DNA of 64,000 nucleotides from Pseudomonas pohangensis. Lineage in GTDB: Bacteria > Pseudomonadota > Gammaproteobacteria > Pseudomonadales > Pseudomonadaceae. The notes below the pieces were generated by a model. That model was not told the DNA's origin. It saw only the letters and a program-made list of their open reading frames with translations, and made no database searches. The stretch covers positions 3,658,001 through 3,722,000 of the forward strand of contig NZ_LT629785.1 in NCBI RefSeq assembly GCF_900105995.1. Direction: 5' to 3'. Made by a program: the position numbers and the translations under genes. Positions 1-8,539 of the stretch are shown in pieces (the stretch's first letter is position 1; each line of letters opens with the position of its first letter).

Positions 1-28
1 GGATTACATCACCGGCCGCTACGGCTAG
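1..28 (+). CDS. pstB: PstB phosphate ABC transporter ATPase, C-terminal end only
   Basis: Partial gene, cut by the window start. Reading from base 2 gives the residues DYITGRYG followed by TAG, the typical last residues of PstB, the ATPase subunit of the high-affinity phosphate transporter PstSCAB. It sits 143 bases upstream of phoU on the same strand, the usual pst-phoU order. Only eight residues are visible, so the call rests on that tail plus the neighbour. Confidence 0.85.
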
Positions 29-63
29 CGTTCCGGCCATGTGAAAGCGCGCCAGGCTGTGTC

Positions 64-104
64 GGCGTCGCTTGCCGTACTGGCTGTACAGTTTGCGCGA
101 CGCC
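64..104. repeat. Inverted repeat between pstB and phoU
   Basis: The arms GGCGTCGC (64-71) and GCGACGCC (97-104) are perfect 8-bp complements. Between them lies an inner pair of GTAC sequences. The structure lies between two genes that normally share a transcript and has no T-run after it. It may be an attenuator, an mRNA processing or stability hairpin, or a member of a dispersed intergenic repeat family. Confidence 0.55.
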
Positions 105-171
105 TTCTTGCCCGGCACGCTTTCCCAAGAGCCGGACGTGAACTTTCAAATGCTTTTGCAAGGGTTCAATC

Positions 172-894
172 ATGATCAACAAAGACAGCCTTACCCAGCA
201 CATTTCCGCCCAGTTCAACGCCGATCTCGAGTCGGTGCGCAGCAATCTGCTGGCCATGGGCGGTCTGGTTGAAAAGCAGGTCAACGATGCGGTGACCGCG
301 CTGATCGACGCCAACTCCGAACTGGCGACCACGGTGCGGGCAACCGATACGGAAATCAACCAGATGGAGGTCTCCATCGACGAGGAGTGCATCCGCATTC
401 TGGCCCGCCGCCAACCGGCGGCTTCGGACCTGCGGCTGATCATCGGCATTTCCAAGTCGGTGATCGATCTCGAGCGCATCGGCGACGAAGCCAGCAAGAT
501 CGCCAAGCGCGCCCTGCTGCTTTCGGAAGACGGCGAAGCGCCCCGCGGTTATGTGGAGATCCGCCATATCGGCGATCAGGTGCGGCGCATGGTGCAGGAA
601 GCACTGGATGCCTTTGCCCGCTTTGATGTCGATCTGGCCATGTCGGTTTCGCAATACGACAAGAACATCGACCGCGAGTACAAGAGCGCCCTGCGCGAGC
701 TGGTCACCTACATGATGGAGGACCCGCGCTCGATCACCCGCGTGCTCAATGTGATCTGGGTACTGCGCTCGCTGGAGCGGATCGGTGACCACGCGCGCAA
801 CATCGCCGAACTGGTGGTGTACATGGTGCACGGCACCGATGTGCGGCATAAAAGCCTGCTGCGCAACAAGCAGGATGCGGATAGCGCCGAATAA
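172..894 (+). CDS. phoU: Phosphate signalling regulator PhoU
   Basis: 240 residues, the normal PhoU length. PhoU is a cytoplasmic all-helical protein of two three-helix PhoU repeats. It links the Pst transporter to the PhoR sensor kinase and keeps PhoR inactive when phosphate is plentiful. Metal-binding acidic patterns are visible in each half, for example around ERIGDEASK in the first repeat and ERIGDHARN in the second. It lies directly downstream of the pstB tail, while phoBR lies about 5 kb away on the opposite strand. The ATG start is followed by MINKDSLTQH, as expected for Pseudomonas PhoU. Confidence 0.97.
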   Translation: MINKDSLTQHISAQFNADLESVRSNLLAMGGLVEKQVNDAVTALIDANSELATTVRATDTEINQMEVSIDEECIRILARRQPAASDLRLIIGISKSVIDLERIGDEASKIAKRALLLSEDGEAPRGYVEIRHIGDQVRRMVQEALDAFARFDVDLAMSVSQYDKNIDREYKSALRELVTYMMEDPRSITRVLNVIWVLRSLERIGDHARNIAELVVYMVHGTDVRHKSLLRNKQDADSAE

Positions 895-931
895 CTCGGA
901 CGGCTTGCCGCGTACTGCCAGCAACGCCCTG

Positions 932-958
932 CTGGTGCCGCTCTGGCACCAGTCGGTT
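932..958 (+). terminator. phoU: Probable rho-independent terminator after phoU
   Basis: CTGGTGCC (932-939) pairs perfectly with GGCACCAG (945-952) and is followed by TCGGTTTT. A second hairpin, CTCCCGCA/TGCGGGAG (974-993), follows just before the convergent gene ending at 999. Together they would separate the two converging transcripts. Confidence 0.65.
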
Positions 959-998
959 TTCCCTGCAGCTTGGCTCCCGCAGTCTTGCGGGAGAGCGT

Positions 999-1316
999 TC
1001 AGCCCAGCCGCTGCAGCAGCAGGAAGCCCATCATCAGCACCGAATTGACTGCCCAGGCCGCGGTCAGGAAGCGGGCAATTTCGCCGTGGGCGGGATTCTC
1101 CACATTCCAGCTGCAATGCCAGATGCTCATCAGAATCCAGGCGGTGTAGGCCAGCACAATCGCAAACATCAGTACCACCGTGCTCAGTGCGGCACCGCTC
1201 AGATACACGAACAGGCTTGCGCCCCACAGCAGCTGGCTCAGCACCACGCCGTACAGCCAGAACACCAGGCGCAGCGGCTTGTCGAGAAGTACTGGATCAA
1301 AAGGTGAAGTTTTCAT
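999..1316 (-). CDS. Small membrane protein of unknown function
   Basis: 105 residues from the ATG at 1316, which has GGAGG a few bases upstream; a 7-residue longer version lacks such a site. The protein shows about three hydrophobic stretches (LRLVFWLYGVVLSQLLWG, the following LFVYLSGAALSTVVLMFAI region, and the C-terminal SVLMMGFLLL), so it is probably an inner-membrane protein. I recognise no domain name with confidence and no catalytic motif is visible. It is convergent with phoU and divergent from the M23 peptidase gene. Similar small hypothetical membrane proteins are found at this place in other pseudomonads, but no function is implied. Confidence 0.75.
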   Translation of the reverse strand: MKTSPFDPVLLDKPLRLVFWLYGVVLSQLLWGASLFVYLSGAALSTVVLMFAIVLAYTAWILMSIWHCSWNVENPAHGEIARFLTAAWAVNSVLMMGFLLLQRLG

Positions 1317-1684
1317 CTGTGAGCCTCCGGAATACAAGAAGCCTTGCAGGCATCAGCTTCAGTGCTTGCCGGGAGAGACCGGGCAGATTGTCTGAAGCAC
1401 GGCAGCCGGGGGTGAGTAGACCCCTCTGGCAGGCACCTGACGGCGCCGCTGCAGCAGAACGCCGCAGCCTTTTCTAACCCTAGTACACAGCGATGGGACG
1501 GGCAAATTGTCAGCCCGTGAAAGGGTTTGCCGGGCTGTTCAGCCGGTATTACCGCGTGCCGGCAAACAGCCCGCGCCGGCCTGGCGGCTTTGGACTGGGT
1601 CACATTGCCGGCGTTGCGTGGTCGCCAGCACGGGTTGCGACTGCTAGGCTTTTGCATCCTGCTTGCAATTTCGAATTGGCTGTC
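1317..1684. other. Intergenic region between two divergent genes
   Basis: 368 bases without a supported gene. Open frames cross it but have no ribosome-binding site or protein-like composition. It must hold the promoters for the membrane protein gene on the left and the peptidase gene on the right, but I see no convincing -35/-10 pair, operator or terminator. Confidence 0.5.
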
Positions 1685-2620
1685 ATGTTCAGGAATCTGC
1701 TCAACTCACTGTTCCCGCTGAATCTGCGCGCCTTGTGCGGCGCTTTACTGATGCTGCTGGCTGCGCTGGTTCAGGCGCAGACCCCGACCATCTACAAGCA
1801 TGTCGCCGCGGACGGCTCGGTGACTTATACCGATCAGGCCCTGCCGGGGGCTTCGGTGTTCGAGCTCAACGACAACATGGTCGAGCAGCTGGATCTGCAG
1901 GTACGCCTGGAAACCATAAAGTACGAAGCCGGCGAAGCGCTGGTGGTGCACAACGACCTGTATGCCCCGGTACAGATCGAGCTGGCAGTAAGCAATGTCA
2001 GCAATGCGCTGGGCGCGCCGGAGCAGCCGATTCCCTGGATACTGCTACCGCGCAGCAAGATCCGTCTGGTCAGTCTGGCCCCGCGTGATCCGCAGCAACC
2101 GATGCGCTACACGCCGAAACTGCGCTATGCGCTGGGTGATCCGCGCCTGCTGCCGAAGAACAACCCCTACCCGTTGCCCTGGATTGGCGGGCCGTTCCAG
2201 CTGACCCAGGGTGCCAACGGCCAGTACAGCCACTTCACCCCCAAGGGCCGTTATGCGCTGGATATCGCCATGCCTGAAGGTACGCCGATCATTGCCGCCC
2301 GCAGCGGCGTGGTGGTGAAAACCGAGAACCATCAGAGTGGTCGTGGCCAGAACCCTTCGGGCAATTTTGTACGCATCCTCCACGATGACGGCACCATGGG
2401 TGTCTACCTGCACCTGATGCGCAACTCGGTGGCGGTCAGGGAAGGCCAGCGGGTCGAGCTGGGCGAGAAGCTGGCACTGTCCGGCAATACCGGCAACAGC
2501 ACCGGCCCGCACCTGCACTTCGTGGTGCAGCGCAATGTCGGCATGGCCCTGGAGTCGATCCCGTTCAATTTTGCCCAACCGGTCGACAGCCTGCCCAACT
2601 TTGCCGTGATGAGCAGATAG
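1685..2620 (+). CDS. Exported M23-family metallopeptidase with DUF4124-like N-terminus
   Basis: 311 residues from the ATG at 1685. This start gives a clear signal peptide (hydrophobic LCGALLMLLAALVQAQA-type core, cleavage after AQ/QT), whereas upstream starts give none. A DUF4124-like segment follows (IYKHVAADGSVTYTDQ). The C-terminal half is a LytM/M23 fold with the zinc-site pattern H...D in HFTPKGRYALD and HLHF near the end. Such enzymes cut peptidoglycan cross-bridges or act as activators of amidases in the periplasm. It stands alone between divergent and co-directional unrelated genes. Substrate and partner cannot be read from the sequence. Confidence 0.9.
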   Translation: MFRNLLNSLFPLNLRALCGALLMLLAALVQAQTPTIYKHVAADGSVTYTDQALPGASVFELNDNMVEQLDLQVRLETIKYEAGEALVVHNDLYAPVQIELAVSNVSNALGAPEQPIPWILLPRSKIRLVSLAPRDPQQPMRYTPKLRYALGDPRLLPKNNPYPLPWIGGPFQLTQGANGQYSHFTPKGRYALDIAMPEGTPIIAARSGVVVKTENHQSGRGQNPSGNFVRILHDDGTMGVYLHLMRNSVAVREGQRVELGEKLALSGNTGNSTGPHLHFVVQRNVGMALESIPFNFAQPVDSLPNFAVMSR

Positions 2621-2843
2621 CATCACCGCCGACCGCCTCGCCAGTCTGGCCAGCGCGAATGCCCGTCCAGACACCGCTGCCGGATATGCAAAGAAAACAC
2701 GCCGGACACTAGCTAGCATCCACAGTCTGTCCCGTCGCTTCTGCCGCAGAGCTGGTACTCGGCGCGGCAGCTGCATGGCTGCTTGCCGCCAGTGATCTGC
2801 CTGCAGCAAGCGGACAACTACCAAGGCTTCCGGAGTCAGCAAC

Positions 2844-3950
2844 ATGCGGCGCCCCTTTGTCACCCTCTATGGCCAGCAGCTTTCCTGGTATTCCACCAAG
2901 GTGCGGGCCTATCTCAAGTTCAAGGGCATCGACTTTTACGAAGAGTCGCCCACGCTGGTCACCTACTACTGGACCATCCCGCGGCGCTTTGGCGACCCGG
3001 CGATGCCGGCAGTGGTACTGCCCGACGGCGAGTGGCTGCAGGACAGCAGCCTGATCATCGAGCGGCTGGAGGCCATGTATCCCGAGCCGTCCATCGTGCC
3101 GGAGGATCCGCTGCTGCGCTTTAGCGCCGGACTGCTCGAACTCTGGGCTGACGAGTTCTGGCACGTGGCGGCCGTACATACGCGCTGGAGCTACCCGGAG
3201 CAGAACTACCCGTTGTGGGAAGCCGAAATGGGCCGCGGCTTTGCGCCCTGGTTGCCGCGCTGGATGCAGCGCCGGCTGGCGCGGATCCCGAAAAAAATGA
3301 TGCTCGACTACTTGCCCGAGCTGGGTATCGTGCCCGGGCAGATACCGCTGATCGAGCGCTGGATCGCGCGTCAGCTCGACCTGCTCGATGCGCACTTTGC
3401 CGGCATGCCCTATCTGCTCGGCAGTCGCGCCAGTGTTGCCGACTTTGCACTGTTCGGTCCGCTCGACGGGCATATCTATCGTGATCTTTCTTCGCGCGCG
3501 GCACTGATCGATTCACGCCCGCACCTGCATGCCTGGATACAGCGCCTGAGCACGCGCAAACCCCAGCCCTGGCCGGGCGAGTTTATCGACAGCGAGCAGT
3601 TGCCAGCGACGCTGGAACCGTTGCTGCGCGATCTGTTTCATGAAATGACGCCCTACCTCCAGGGACTGCTGGCAGATGTGCGGGCCCTGCTGCCCGGGCT
3701 TGCGCCGGGAGCGCGCCTGCCGCGCGCAACAAGCAGGATCAGCTTTCCCTTCGCCGATGGCCGGCAGTACCGCATGGGTATGCCCTACGCATTGTGGATG
3801 ACCCAGCGCCTGCTCGATCAATGGCGCGCAATGCCCGGCCCCGAGGCTGCCAGGGTGGCCGCTGCACTCAAGCCGTACGGGAGCGAGGCGTTTTTCGCGC
3901 TGGACATTCCGCGCCTGCAACGGCGCGGGCTGCACGCTGCGCCGGCGTAA
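2844..3950 (+). CDS. Glutathione S-transferase family protein, long form
   Basis: 368 residues, well above the roughly 200-230 of classical bacterial GSTs. The N-terminal 80 residues form a thioredoxin-like GST domain: FVTLYGQQLSWYSTKVRAYL, then MPAVVLPDG with the cis-proline, then the glutathione-binding pair in QDSSLIIERLE. A helical GST C-terminal domain follows, with the usual N-capping pattern ASVADFALFG near residue 200. The last 130 residues are an extra extension of unknown role. Glutathione conjugation or reduction is plausible, but the substrate is unknown and no operon partner is evident. Confidence 0.85.
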   Translation: MRRPFVTLYGQQLSWYSTKVRAYLKFKGIDFYEESPTLVTYYWTIPRRFGDPAMPAVVLPDGEWLQDSSLIIERLEAMYPEPSIVPEDPLLRFSAGLLELWADEFWHVAAVHTRWSYPEQNYPLWEAEMGRGFAPWLPRWMQRRLARIPKKMMLDYLPELGIVPGQIPLIERWIARQLDLLDAHFAGMPYLLGSRASVADFALFGPLDGHIYRDLSSRAALIDSRPHLHAWIQRLSTRKPQPWPGEFIDSEQLPATLEPLLRDLFHEMTPYLQGLLADVRALLPGLAPGARLPRATSRISFPFADGRQYRMGMPYALWMTQRLLDQWRAMPGPEAARVAAALKPYGSEAFFALDIPRLQRRGLHAAPA

Positions 3951-4007
3951 CGGGCAGCGCTGTATAACCTCGATGCCCTCGCGGTGGACGTACTGTTCAG
4001 CCGCTGC

Positions 4008-5348
4008 CTAGTCCAGCCGGACCACCTTGGCCAGGAGGATTTTCGGGCCGCGCATCTTTTTCACAATGATGCGCAGACCTTCGGTTTCAATCACTTCCTC
4101 GGCTTCGGGTACGCGGTTCAGGGCTGCGTAGATCAGCCCGGCGAGGGTGTCGGCCTCGACGTGGTCGAGATCGATACCGAGCAGGCGTTCGACCTTGAAC
4201 AGCGGCGTGTCGCCCCGTACCAGCAGTTTGCCCGGCTGGTAGGCGAGGATGCCGCGCTCGGCCTTGTGGTGTTCGTCCTGAATATCGCCGACCAGTGCTT
4301 CCAGCACGTCTTCCATGGTCAGGAAGCCGACCACCTTGCCATCGGCTTCCTCCACCAGCGCAAAGTGCGCGCCGCCCTGACGAAACTGCTCGAGCAAGGA
4401 GGACAGTGGCAGGTGCTTGGAGACGCACTCCAGCGGGTGCAGCAGTTCGCGCAGGTTGAATGCCGAGGGCAGCATCTCCAGCAGTGACAGGTGCAGCAGC
4501 AGGTCCTTGATGTGCAGCACACCGATGAATTCGCCGCTGCTTTCATCGAGCACCGGGTAACGGCTGAATTTGTGCCGGCGGAACAGACTGAACACTTCGT
4601 CCAGTGCTGCCGTGCTTGGCAGAAACACCAGGTCTTCGCGGGAATTGGCCCAGTCGACTACTTCCAGCCCGCCCAGCTCCACCGCCGACGCCAGCACGCG
4701 CATGCCCTGATCGCTGGGGTCACTGGCGCGACTGGAGTGCAGAATCAGTTTCAGTTCTTCGCGGTTGTAATGGTGCTCATGGTGCGGCCCCGGCTCGCCC
4801 TGCCCGGCGATGCGCAGGATCGCGTTGGCGCTGGCATTGAGCAGATAGATCGCCGGATACATCAGCCAGTAGAAGGCATATAGCGGAGCGGCGGTCCACA
4901 GCGAGAGCAGTTCCGGCTTGCGGATCGCCCAGGACTTGGGCGCCAGCTCGCCGACCACGATGTGCAGGTAGGAAATGATGAAGAAGGCGCTGAAGAAGGC
5001 TGCACCGTGCAACAGTTTCGGCGAGTCCACACCCAGCCAGGCAAACAGCGGTTCGAGCAGGTGAGCGAAGGCCGGCTCGCCGACCCAGCCCAGGCCCAGT
5101 GAGGCCAGGGTGATGCCCAGCTGACAGGCTGACAGGTAGGCATCCAGCTGGTTATGCACGGTGCGCAGGATATGCCCGCGCCAGCCGTGTTTACCGGCAA
5201 TGGTTTCGACGCGGGTGCCGCGCAGTTTGACCATGGCGAACTCGGCGGCGACGAAAAAGCCGTTGAGCAACACCAGAAACAGGGCGAAGAGGATCAGGCC
5301 GACATCGGCAAAGTAGCTGGCAAAGGTAACGCTGGAGGTAGGGTCCAT
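4008..5348 (-). CDS. CNNM/CorC-type membrane protein with CBS domains (HlyC/CorC family)
   Basis: 446 residues from the ATG at 5348 (MDPTSSVTFASYF); a TTG ten codons upstream is also open but less likely. Order of domains: a CNNM transmembrane domain in about the first 190 residues, a CBS pair at about 205-340 with HIKDLLLHL and TMEDVLEALVGDI, and a C-terminal CorC_HlyC domain. Members are inner-membrane proteins tied to divalent cation (Mg2+/Co2+) efflux; the old hemolysin name is historical. It lies 83 bases downstream of phoR on the same strand, so it may be read from the phoBR transcript. Confidence 0.92.
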   Translation of the reverse strand: MDPTSSVTFASYFADVGLILFALFLVLLNGFFVAAEFAMVKLRGTRVETIAGKHGWRGHILRTVHNQLDAYLSACQLGITLASLGLGWVGEPAFAHLLEPLFAWLGVDSPKLLHGAAFFSAFFIISYLHIVVGELAPKSWAIRKPELLSLWTAAPLYAFYWLMYPAIYLLNASANAILRIAGQGEPGPHHEHHYNREELKLILHSSRASDPSDQGMRVLASAVELGGLEVVDWANSREDLVFLPSTAALDEVFSLFRRHKFSRYPVLDESSGEFIGVLHIKDLLLHLSLLEMLPSAFNLRELLHPLECVSKHLPLSSLLEQFRQGGAHFALVEEADGKVVGFLTMEDVLEALVGDIQDEHHKAERGILAYQPGKLLVRGDTPLFKVERLLGIDLDHVEADTLAGLIYAALNRVPEAEEVIETEGLRIIVKKMRGPKILLAKVVRLD

Positions 5349-5431
5349 GGGGACTCGGAATAGCCAATGACGGCCCAAGGGTGCCGTTGACGCGGTCGCT
5401 TTGCAAGATGCCGGAAAGCCGGTAGCTGCTG

Positions 5432-6742
5432 TCAGGACGCCTGTGCGGCGAGGGCGGCCGGCGCAAAGTGGCAGGTGAAGGTGCTGCCCTCGCCCAGTTT
5501 GCTGCGAATTTCCAGCCGGCCGCTGTGGCGCATCAGCACATGCTTGACGATCGCCAGGCCCAGTCCGGTGCCGCCCGTGCTGCTGGAGCGGCTGGAGTCG
5601 ACCCGATAGAAGCGCTCGGCCAGGCGCGGCAGATGGCGTGCTTCGATGCCGATGCCGCTGTCCTCCACTGCCAGATGACCGCCGAGGCTATCGCTCCACC
5701 AGCGGATGCGGATGCTGCCCTGCGCCGGGGTGTATTTCACCGCGTTGAACACCAGGTTGGAAAAGGCGCTGTGCAGTTCTCTTTCGCTGCCCTTGAGCTG
5801 ACTGCCGGGGCTGACGTCGAGACTGATCTGGTGCTGCCCGGCAGAAAGGCTGCGGGCATCGTTGAGTATCTGCTGCAAGAGTACGCAGAGATCGACCGGC
5901 TGTGCTTCGGAAGGATGATCGCTGGCTTCCAGCCGCGCCAGCAGCAACAGGTCGTTGAGCAGCTGCTGCATGCGATTGGCCTGGCCCTGCATCTGCTGCA
6001 TGGCGCGCAACCAGCGCGGACTGAGCTGCTCGGCGTGGTCAAGCAGGGTTTCCAGGTAGCCTGAAATCACCGTCAGTGGCGTACGCAGCTCATGGGAGAC
6101 ATTGCTGACGAAGTCCTTGCGCATCTGGTCGAGCAGGTGGATGCGCGTGATGTTGCGCACCACCAGCAGGTGATCGTTGTTGCCGAACAGGGTGATCTGG
6201 AATTGCAGTTGCAGTTGTTCATTCACCGGTGAAGCCAGTTCCAGCGGCTCGTGAAAATCGGCCTGGCGGAAATACTCGGCAAAGTCCGGATGACGCACCA
6301 GATTGGTGATCGGCTGGCCAGTGTCCTTGTCCGCTTTGAGCCCCAGCAGGGTTTCCGCCGCCGGGTTCCACCATTCCAGGTTGCCGCGGTTGTCGAGCAT
6401 GATCACCGCATCGTTGAGGGCGGCGGTTGAGCTCTGGATACGGGAAATAACCGCTTGCAGGCGCTCGCGCGAGCGTTCGTTGCGCCGTTGCAGGCGGTAG
6501 ATGTTGTCGAATATCTCGCCGAGCAGACCATTGCTTTCCGGTGGCGGCGTGCTGTCGTCGGTCTGTGACGCTTGCAGCCAGCGCTGCAGGCGCAGCAGTT
6601 CGCGCAGAATCCACAGCAGGTAACCGCCAAGCCCGAGGGCCACCATCCAGCCGTACAGGCCGGTGATCCAGCCTGCGGTCAGGCTCGCGCCAAGGATCAG
6701 CAGCAGACGCCGAACCAGGGAACCCTGCCAGTTCTGTTGCAT
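5432..6742 (-). CDS. phoR: Phosphate-regulon sensor histidine kinase PhoR
   Basis: 436 residues. The N-terminus has two closely spaced membrane helices (LLLILGASLTAGWITG and LGGYLLWIL) with almost no periplasmic loop, as in known PhoR. A PAS domain follows with VIMLDNRGNLEWWNPAA. The kinase core has the H-box HELRTPLTVISGYL, the N-box NLVFNAVKYTP, and G-boxes VEDSGIGI and GGTGLGLAIVKH. PhoR senses the state of PstSCAB-PhoU and phosphorylates PhoB under phosphate shortage. It starts 17 bases after phoB, so the two are co-transcribed. Confidence 0.97.
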   Translation of the reverse strand: MQQNWQGSLVRRLLLILGASLTAGWITGLYGWMVALGLGGYLLWILRELLRLQRWLQASQTDDSTPPPESNGLLGEIFDNIYRLQRRNERSRERLQAVISRIQSSTAALNDAVIMLDNRGNLEWWNPAAETLLGLKADKDTGQPITNLVRHPDFAEYFRQADFHEPLELASPVNEQLQLQFQITLFGNNDHLLVVRNITRIHLLDQMRKDFVSNVSHELRTPLTVISGYLETLLDHAEQLSPRWLRAMQQMQGQANRMQQLLNDLLLLARLEASDHPSEAQPVDLCVLLQQILNDARSLSAGQHQISLDVSPGSQLKGSERELHSAFSNLVFNAVKYTPAQGSIRIRWWSDSLGGHLAVEDSGIGIEARHLPRLAERFYRVDSSRSSSTGGTGLGLAIVKHVLMRHSGRLEIRSKLGEGSTFTCHFAPAALAAQAS

Positions 6743-6759
6743 GTTCGTTCAGAGCCTGT

Positions 6760-7449
6760 TCAGGATTTGGTGGAGAAACGATAACCGGTTCCACGCACGG
6801 TCTGCACCAGACTTTCGTAGGTTTTGCCCAGGGCAATGCGCAGCCGGCGGATATGTACATCCACGGTGCGCTCCTCGACATAGACGTTGCCACCCCAGAC
6901 CTGGTCGAGCAGCTGGCCACGGGTGTAGGCGCGCTCCTGGTGGGTCATGAAAAATTGCAGCAGGCGGTATTCGGTCGGGCCCATGTCGGCCGGTTCGCCG
7001 TCGATGGTCACGCGGTGGCTGAGCGGATCGAGCAGCAAGCCGTCGATTTCCAGCGGTGCATCGTTGTCGGCCGGGCCGGCGCGGCGCAACACTGCTTTCA
7101 GGCGCGCAACCAGTTCACGCGGTGAGAACGGCTTGGTGATGTAGTCGTCGGCGCCGACTTCCAGGCCCTGGATCTTGTTGTCCTCTTCGCCCTTGGCGGT
7201 GAGCATGATGATCGGGATCTGCGCAGTCAGCTCGTCGCGCTTGAGCCGGCGGGCCAGCTCGATACCGGTACTGCCGGGCAGCATCCAGTCGAGCAGCATC
7301 AGGTCGGGCTGGCGATCGACGATGCTCGCCAGCGCCTCCTGGCTGTTGGCGGCTTCCACGCAGTCATAGCCGGCCATTTCCAGTGCCACTGCGATCATCT
7401 CGCGGATCGGTGCTTCGTCGTCAACGATGAGAATTGTCTTGCCAGTCAT
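6760..7449 (-). CDS. phoB: Phosphate-regulon response regulator PhoB
   Basis: 229 residues from the ATG at 7449 (MTGKTILIVDDE), the family's normal start; a 14-codon longer frame is not needed. The receiver domain has the acidic pocket DDE and the phosphoacceptor Asp at about residue 54 in LLDWMLPG. The C-terminal OmpR-type winged helix includes VEERTVDVHIRRLR and VRGTGYRF. It activates promoters carrying Pho boxes. A Pho-box-like site lies 57 bases upstream of this start, which implies autoregulation of phoBR. Confidence 0.98.
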   Translation of the reverse strand: MTGKTILIVDDEAPIREMIAVALEMAGYDCVEAANSQEALASIVDRQPDLMLLDWMLPGSTGIELARRLKRDELTAQIPIIMLTAKGEEDNKIQGLEVGADDYITKPFSPRELVARLKAVLRRAGPADNDAPLEIDGLLLDPLSHRVTIDGEPADMGPTEYRLLQFFMTHQERAYTRGQLLDQVWGGNVYVEERTVDVHIRRLRIALGKTYESLVQTVRGTGYRFSTKS

Positions 7450-7505
7450 GCGGGAGCCCCGGGGGTCACTTAGCTTCAGGTTTGATGGCATTAGATAACG
7501 GAATT

Positions 7506-7523
7506 ATTGCAGTCATGTGACAG
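7506..7523 (-). promoter_or_regulatory. phoB: Pho box upstream of phoB
   Basis: On the minus strand the site reads CTGTCAC-ATGA-CTGCAAT. That matches the Pho box layout of two 7-bp direct repeats (consensus CTGTCAT) with 4 bp between them: 6 of 7 in the first repeat and 5 of 7 in the second. A possible -10 (TATCTA) follows about 8 bp downstream, the usual geometry for PhoB replacing a -35 element. Confidence 0.75.
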
Positions 7524-7534
7524 CATGCAGGGCG

Positions 7535-8428
7535 TCAGCCGGCCAGTGCGTAGTCGAGGACTATCCCGGCAAAGATCGCCAGCCCGGCCCAGTGGTTGTG
7601 CAGGAAGGCCTGGAAGCAGGCCTGCGGATCGCGGCGGCGGGTCTGGTGGAATTCCCAGAGGAAACAACCGGCCGCTACCAGCAGACCGAGATGGTAGTAC
7701 AGGCCGAGCTGGAACCGCTGGCCGGCCAGCAGCAGGCAGAACAGCGCCAGCCCTTGCAGGATGGCGATGATCACGCGGTCGGCATCGCCGAACAGGATGG
7801 CGGTGGATTTAACGCCGATCTTCAGGTCATCGGCGCGGTCGGTCATGGCGTAGTAGGTGTCGTAAGCCACGGTCCACAGCAGGTTGGCGCTGTACAGCAG
7901 CCATACCTCGGGGGGCAGCTCGCCGGTCTGGGCGGTGAAGGCCATCGGCATGCCCCAGGAGAATGCCGCGCCGAGTACCACCTGCGGGTAATAGGTGTAG
8001 CGCTTCATGAACGGATAACAGGCGGCCAGCGCCACCCCGCCGAAAGACAGCCAGACCGTCATGCTGTTGGTCAGCAGCACCAGCACAAAGCTGCTGGCGA
8101 GCAGCAGGCAGAACAGCAGGATTGCTTCGCGCGGCAGGATTTTGCCGCTGGCCAGCGGGCGCTGGCGGGTGCGGCTGACATGGCCGTCAATCTTGCGGTC
8201 GGCGAAGTCGTTGATCACGCAGCCGGCCGAGCGCATGAGGATCACGCCGACCACGAAGATCAGCAGATTGGCCAGGCTCGGCGCGCCCTTGCCGGCGATC
8301 CACAGTGCCCACAGGGTCGGCCAGAGCAGCAGGTAGATGCCGATCGGCTTGTCCAGACGCATCAGCGCAATGAAATCGCCGGCGCGCGGGTGCAGGTGAT
8401 TCAGCGATAACAACAGTTTCTGGTACAT
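7535..8428 (-). CDS. ubiA: 4-hydroxybenzoate polyprenyltransferase UbiA
   Basis: 297 residues from the ATG at 8428, which has GGAGA seven bases upstream. This inner-membrane enzyme joins a polyprenyl chain to 4-hydroxybenzoate in ubiquinone synthesis. Both aspartate-rich prenyl-diphosphate sites are present: NDFADRKIDGHVSRT in the first half and YDTYYAMTDRADD in the second. Some seven to nine membrane helices are evident. It follows ubiC on the same strand (111 bases between them), so the two consecutive early steps are encoded together. Its 3' end is 11 bases from the Pho box of phoB. Confidence 0.97.
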   Translation of the reverse strand: MYQKLLLSLNHLHPRAGDFIALMRLDKPIGIYLLLWPTLWALWIAGKGAPSLANLLIFVVGVILMRSAGCVINDFADRKIDGHVSRTRQRPLASGKILPREAILLFCLLLASSFVLVLLTNSMTVWLSFGGVALAACYPFMKRYTYYPQVVLGAAFSWGMPMAFTAQTGELPPEVWLLYSANLLWTVAYDTYYAMTDRADDLKIGVKSTAILFGDADRVIIAILQGLALFCLLLAGQRFQLGLYYHLGLLVAAGCFLWEFHQTRRRDPQACFQAFLHNHWAGLAIFAGIVLDYALAG

Positions 8429-8539
8429 GCGCGGTCTCCGGTCGATCTGCGGCGAATTATAGGGTGTCACGGCTGGCGCATGACGGGTTGGGCTGCCGAT
8501 GGTCTGCGCTGCCCAGATAATGCCGCGTTTTGCCGCCGC

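Noticed and set aside
166..1227. Long minus-strand frame (353 codons) opposite phoU
   Set aside because: It is the antisense shadow of phoU, whose product is unmistakable; GC-rich codon use opens the opposite frame. No family resemblance.
1493..1684. Longer start for the M23 peptidase
   Set aside because: The upstream residues are not signal-peptide-like and would bury the clear export signal that starts at 1685.
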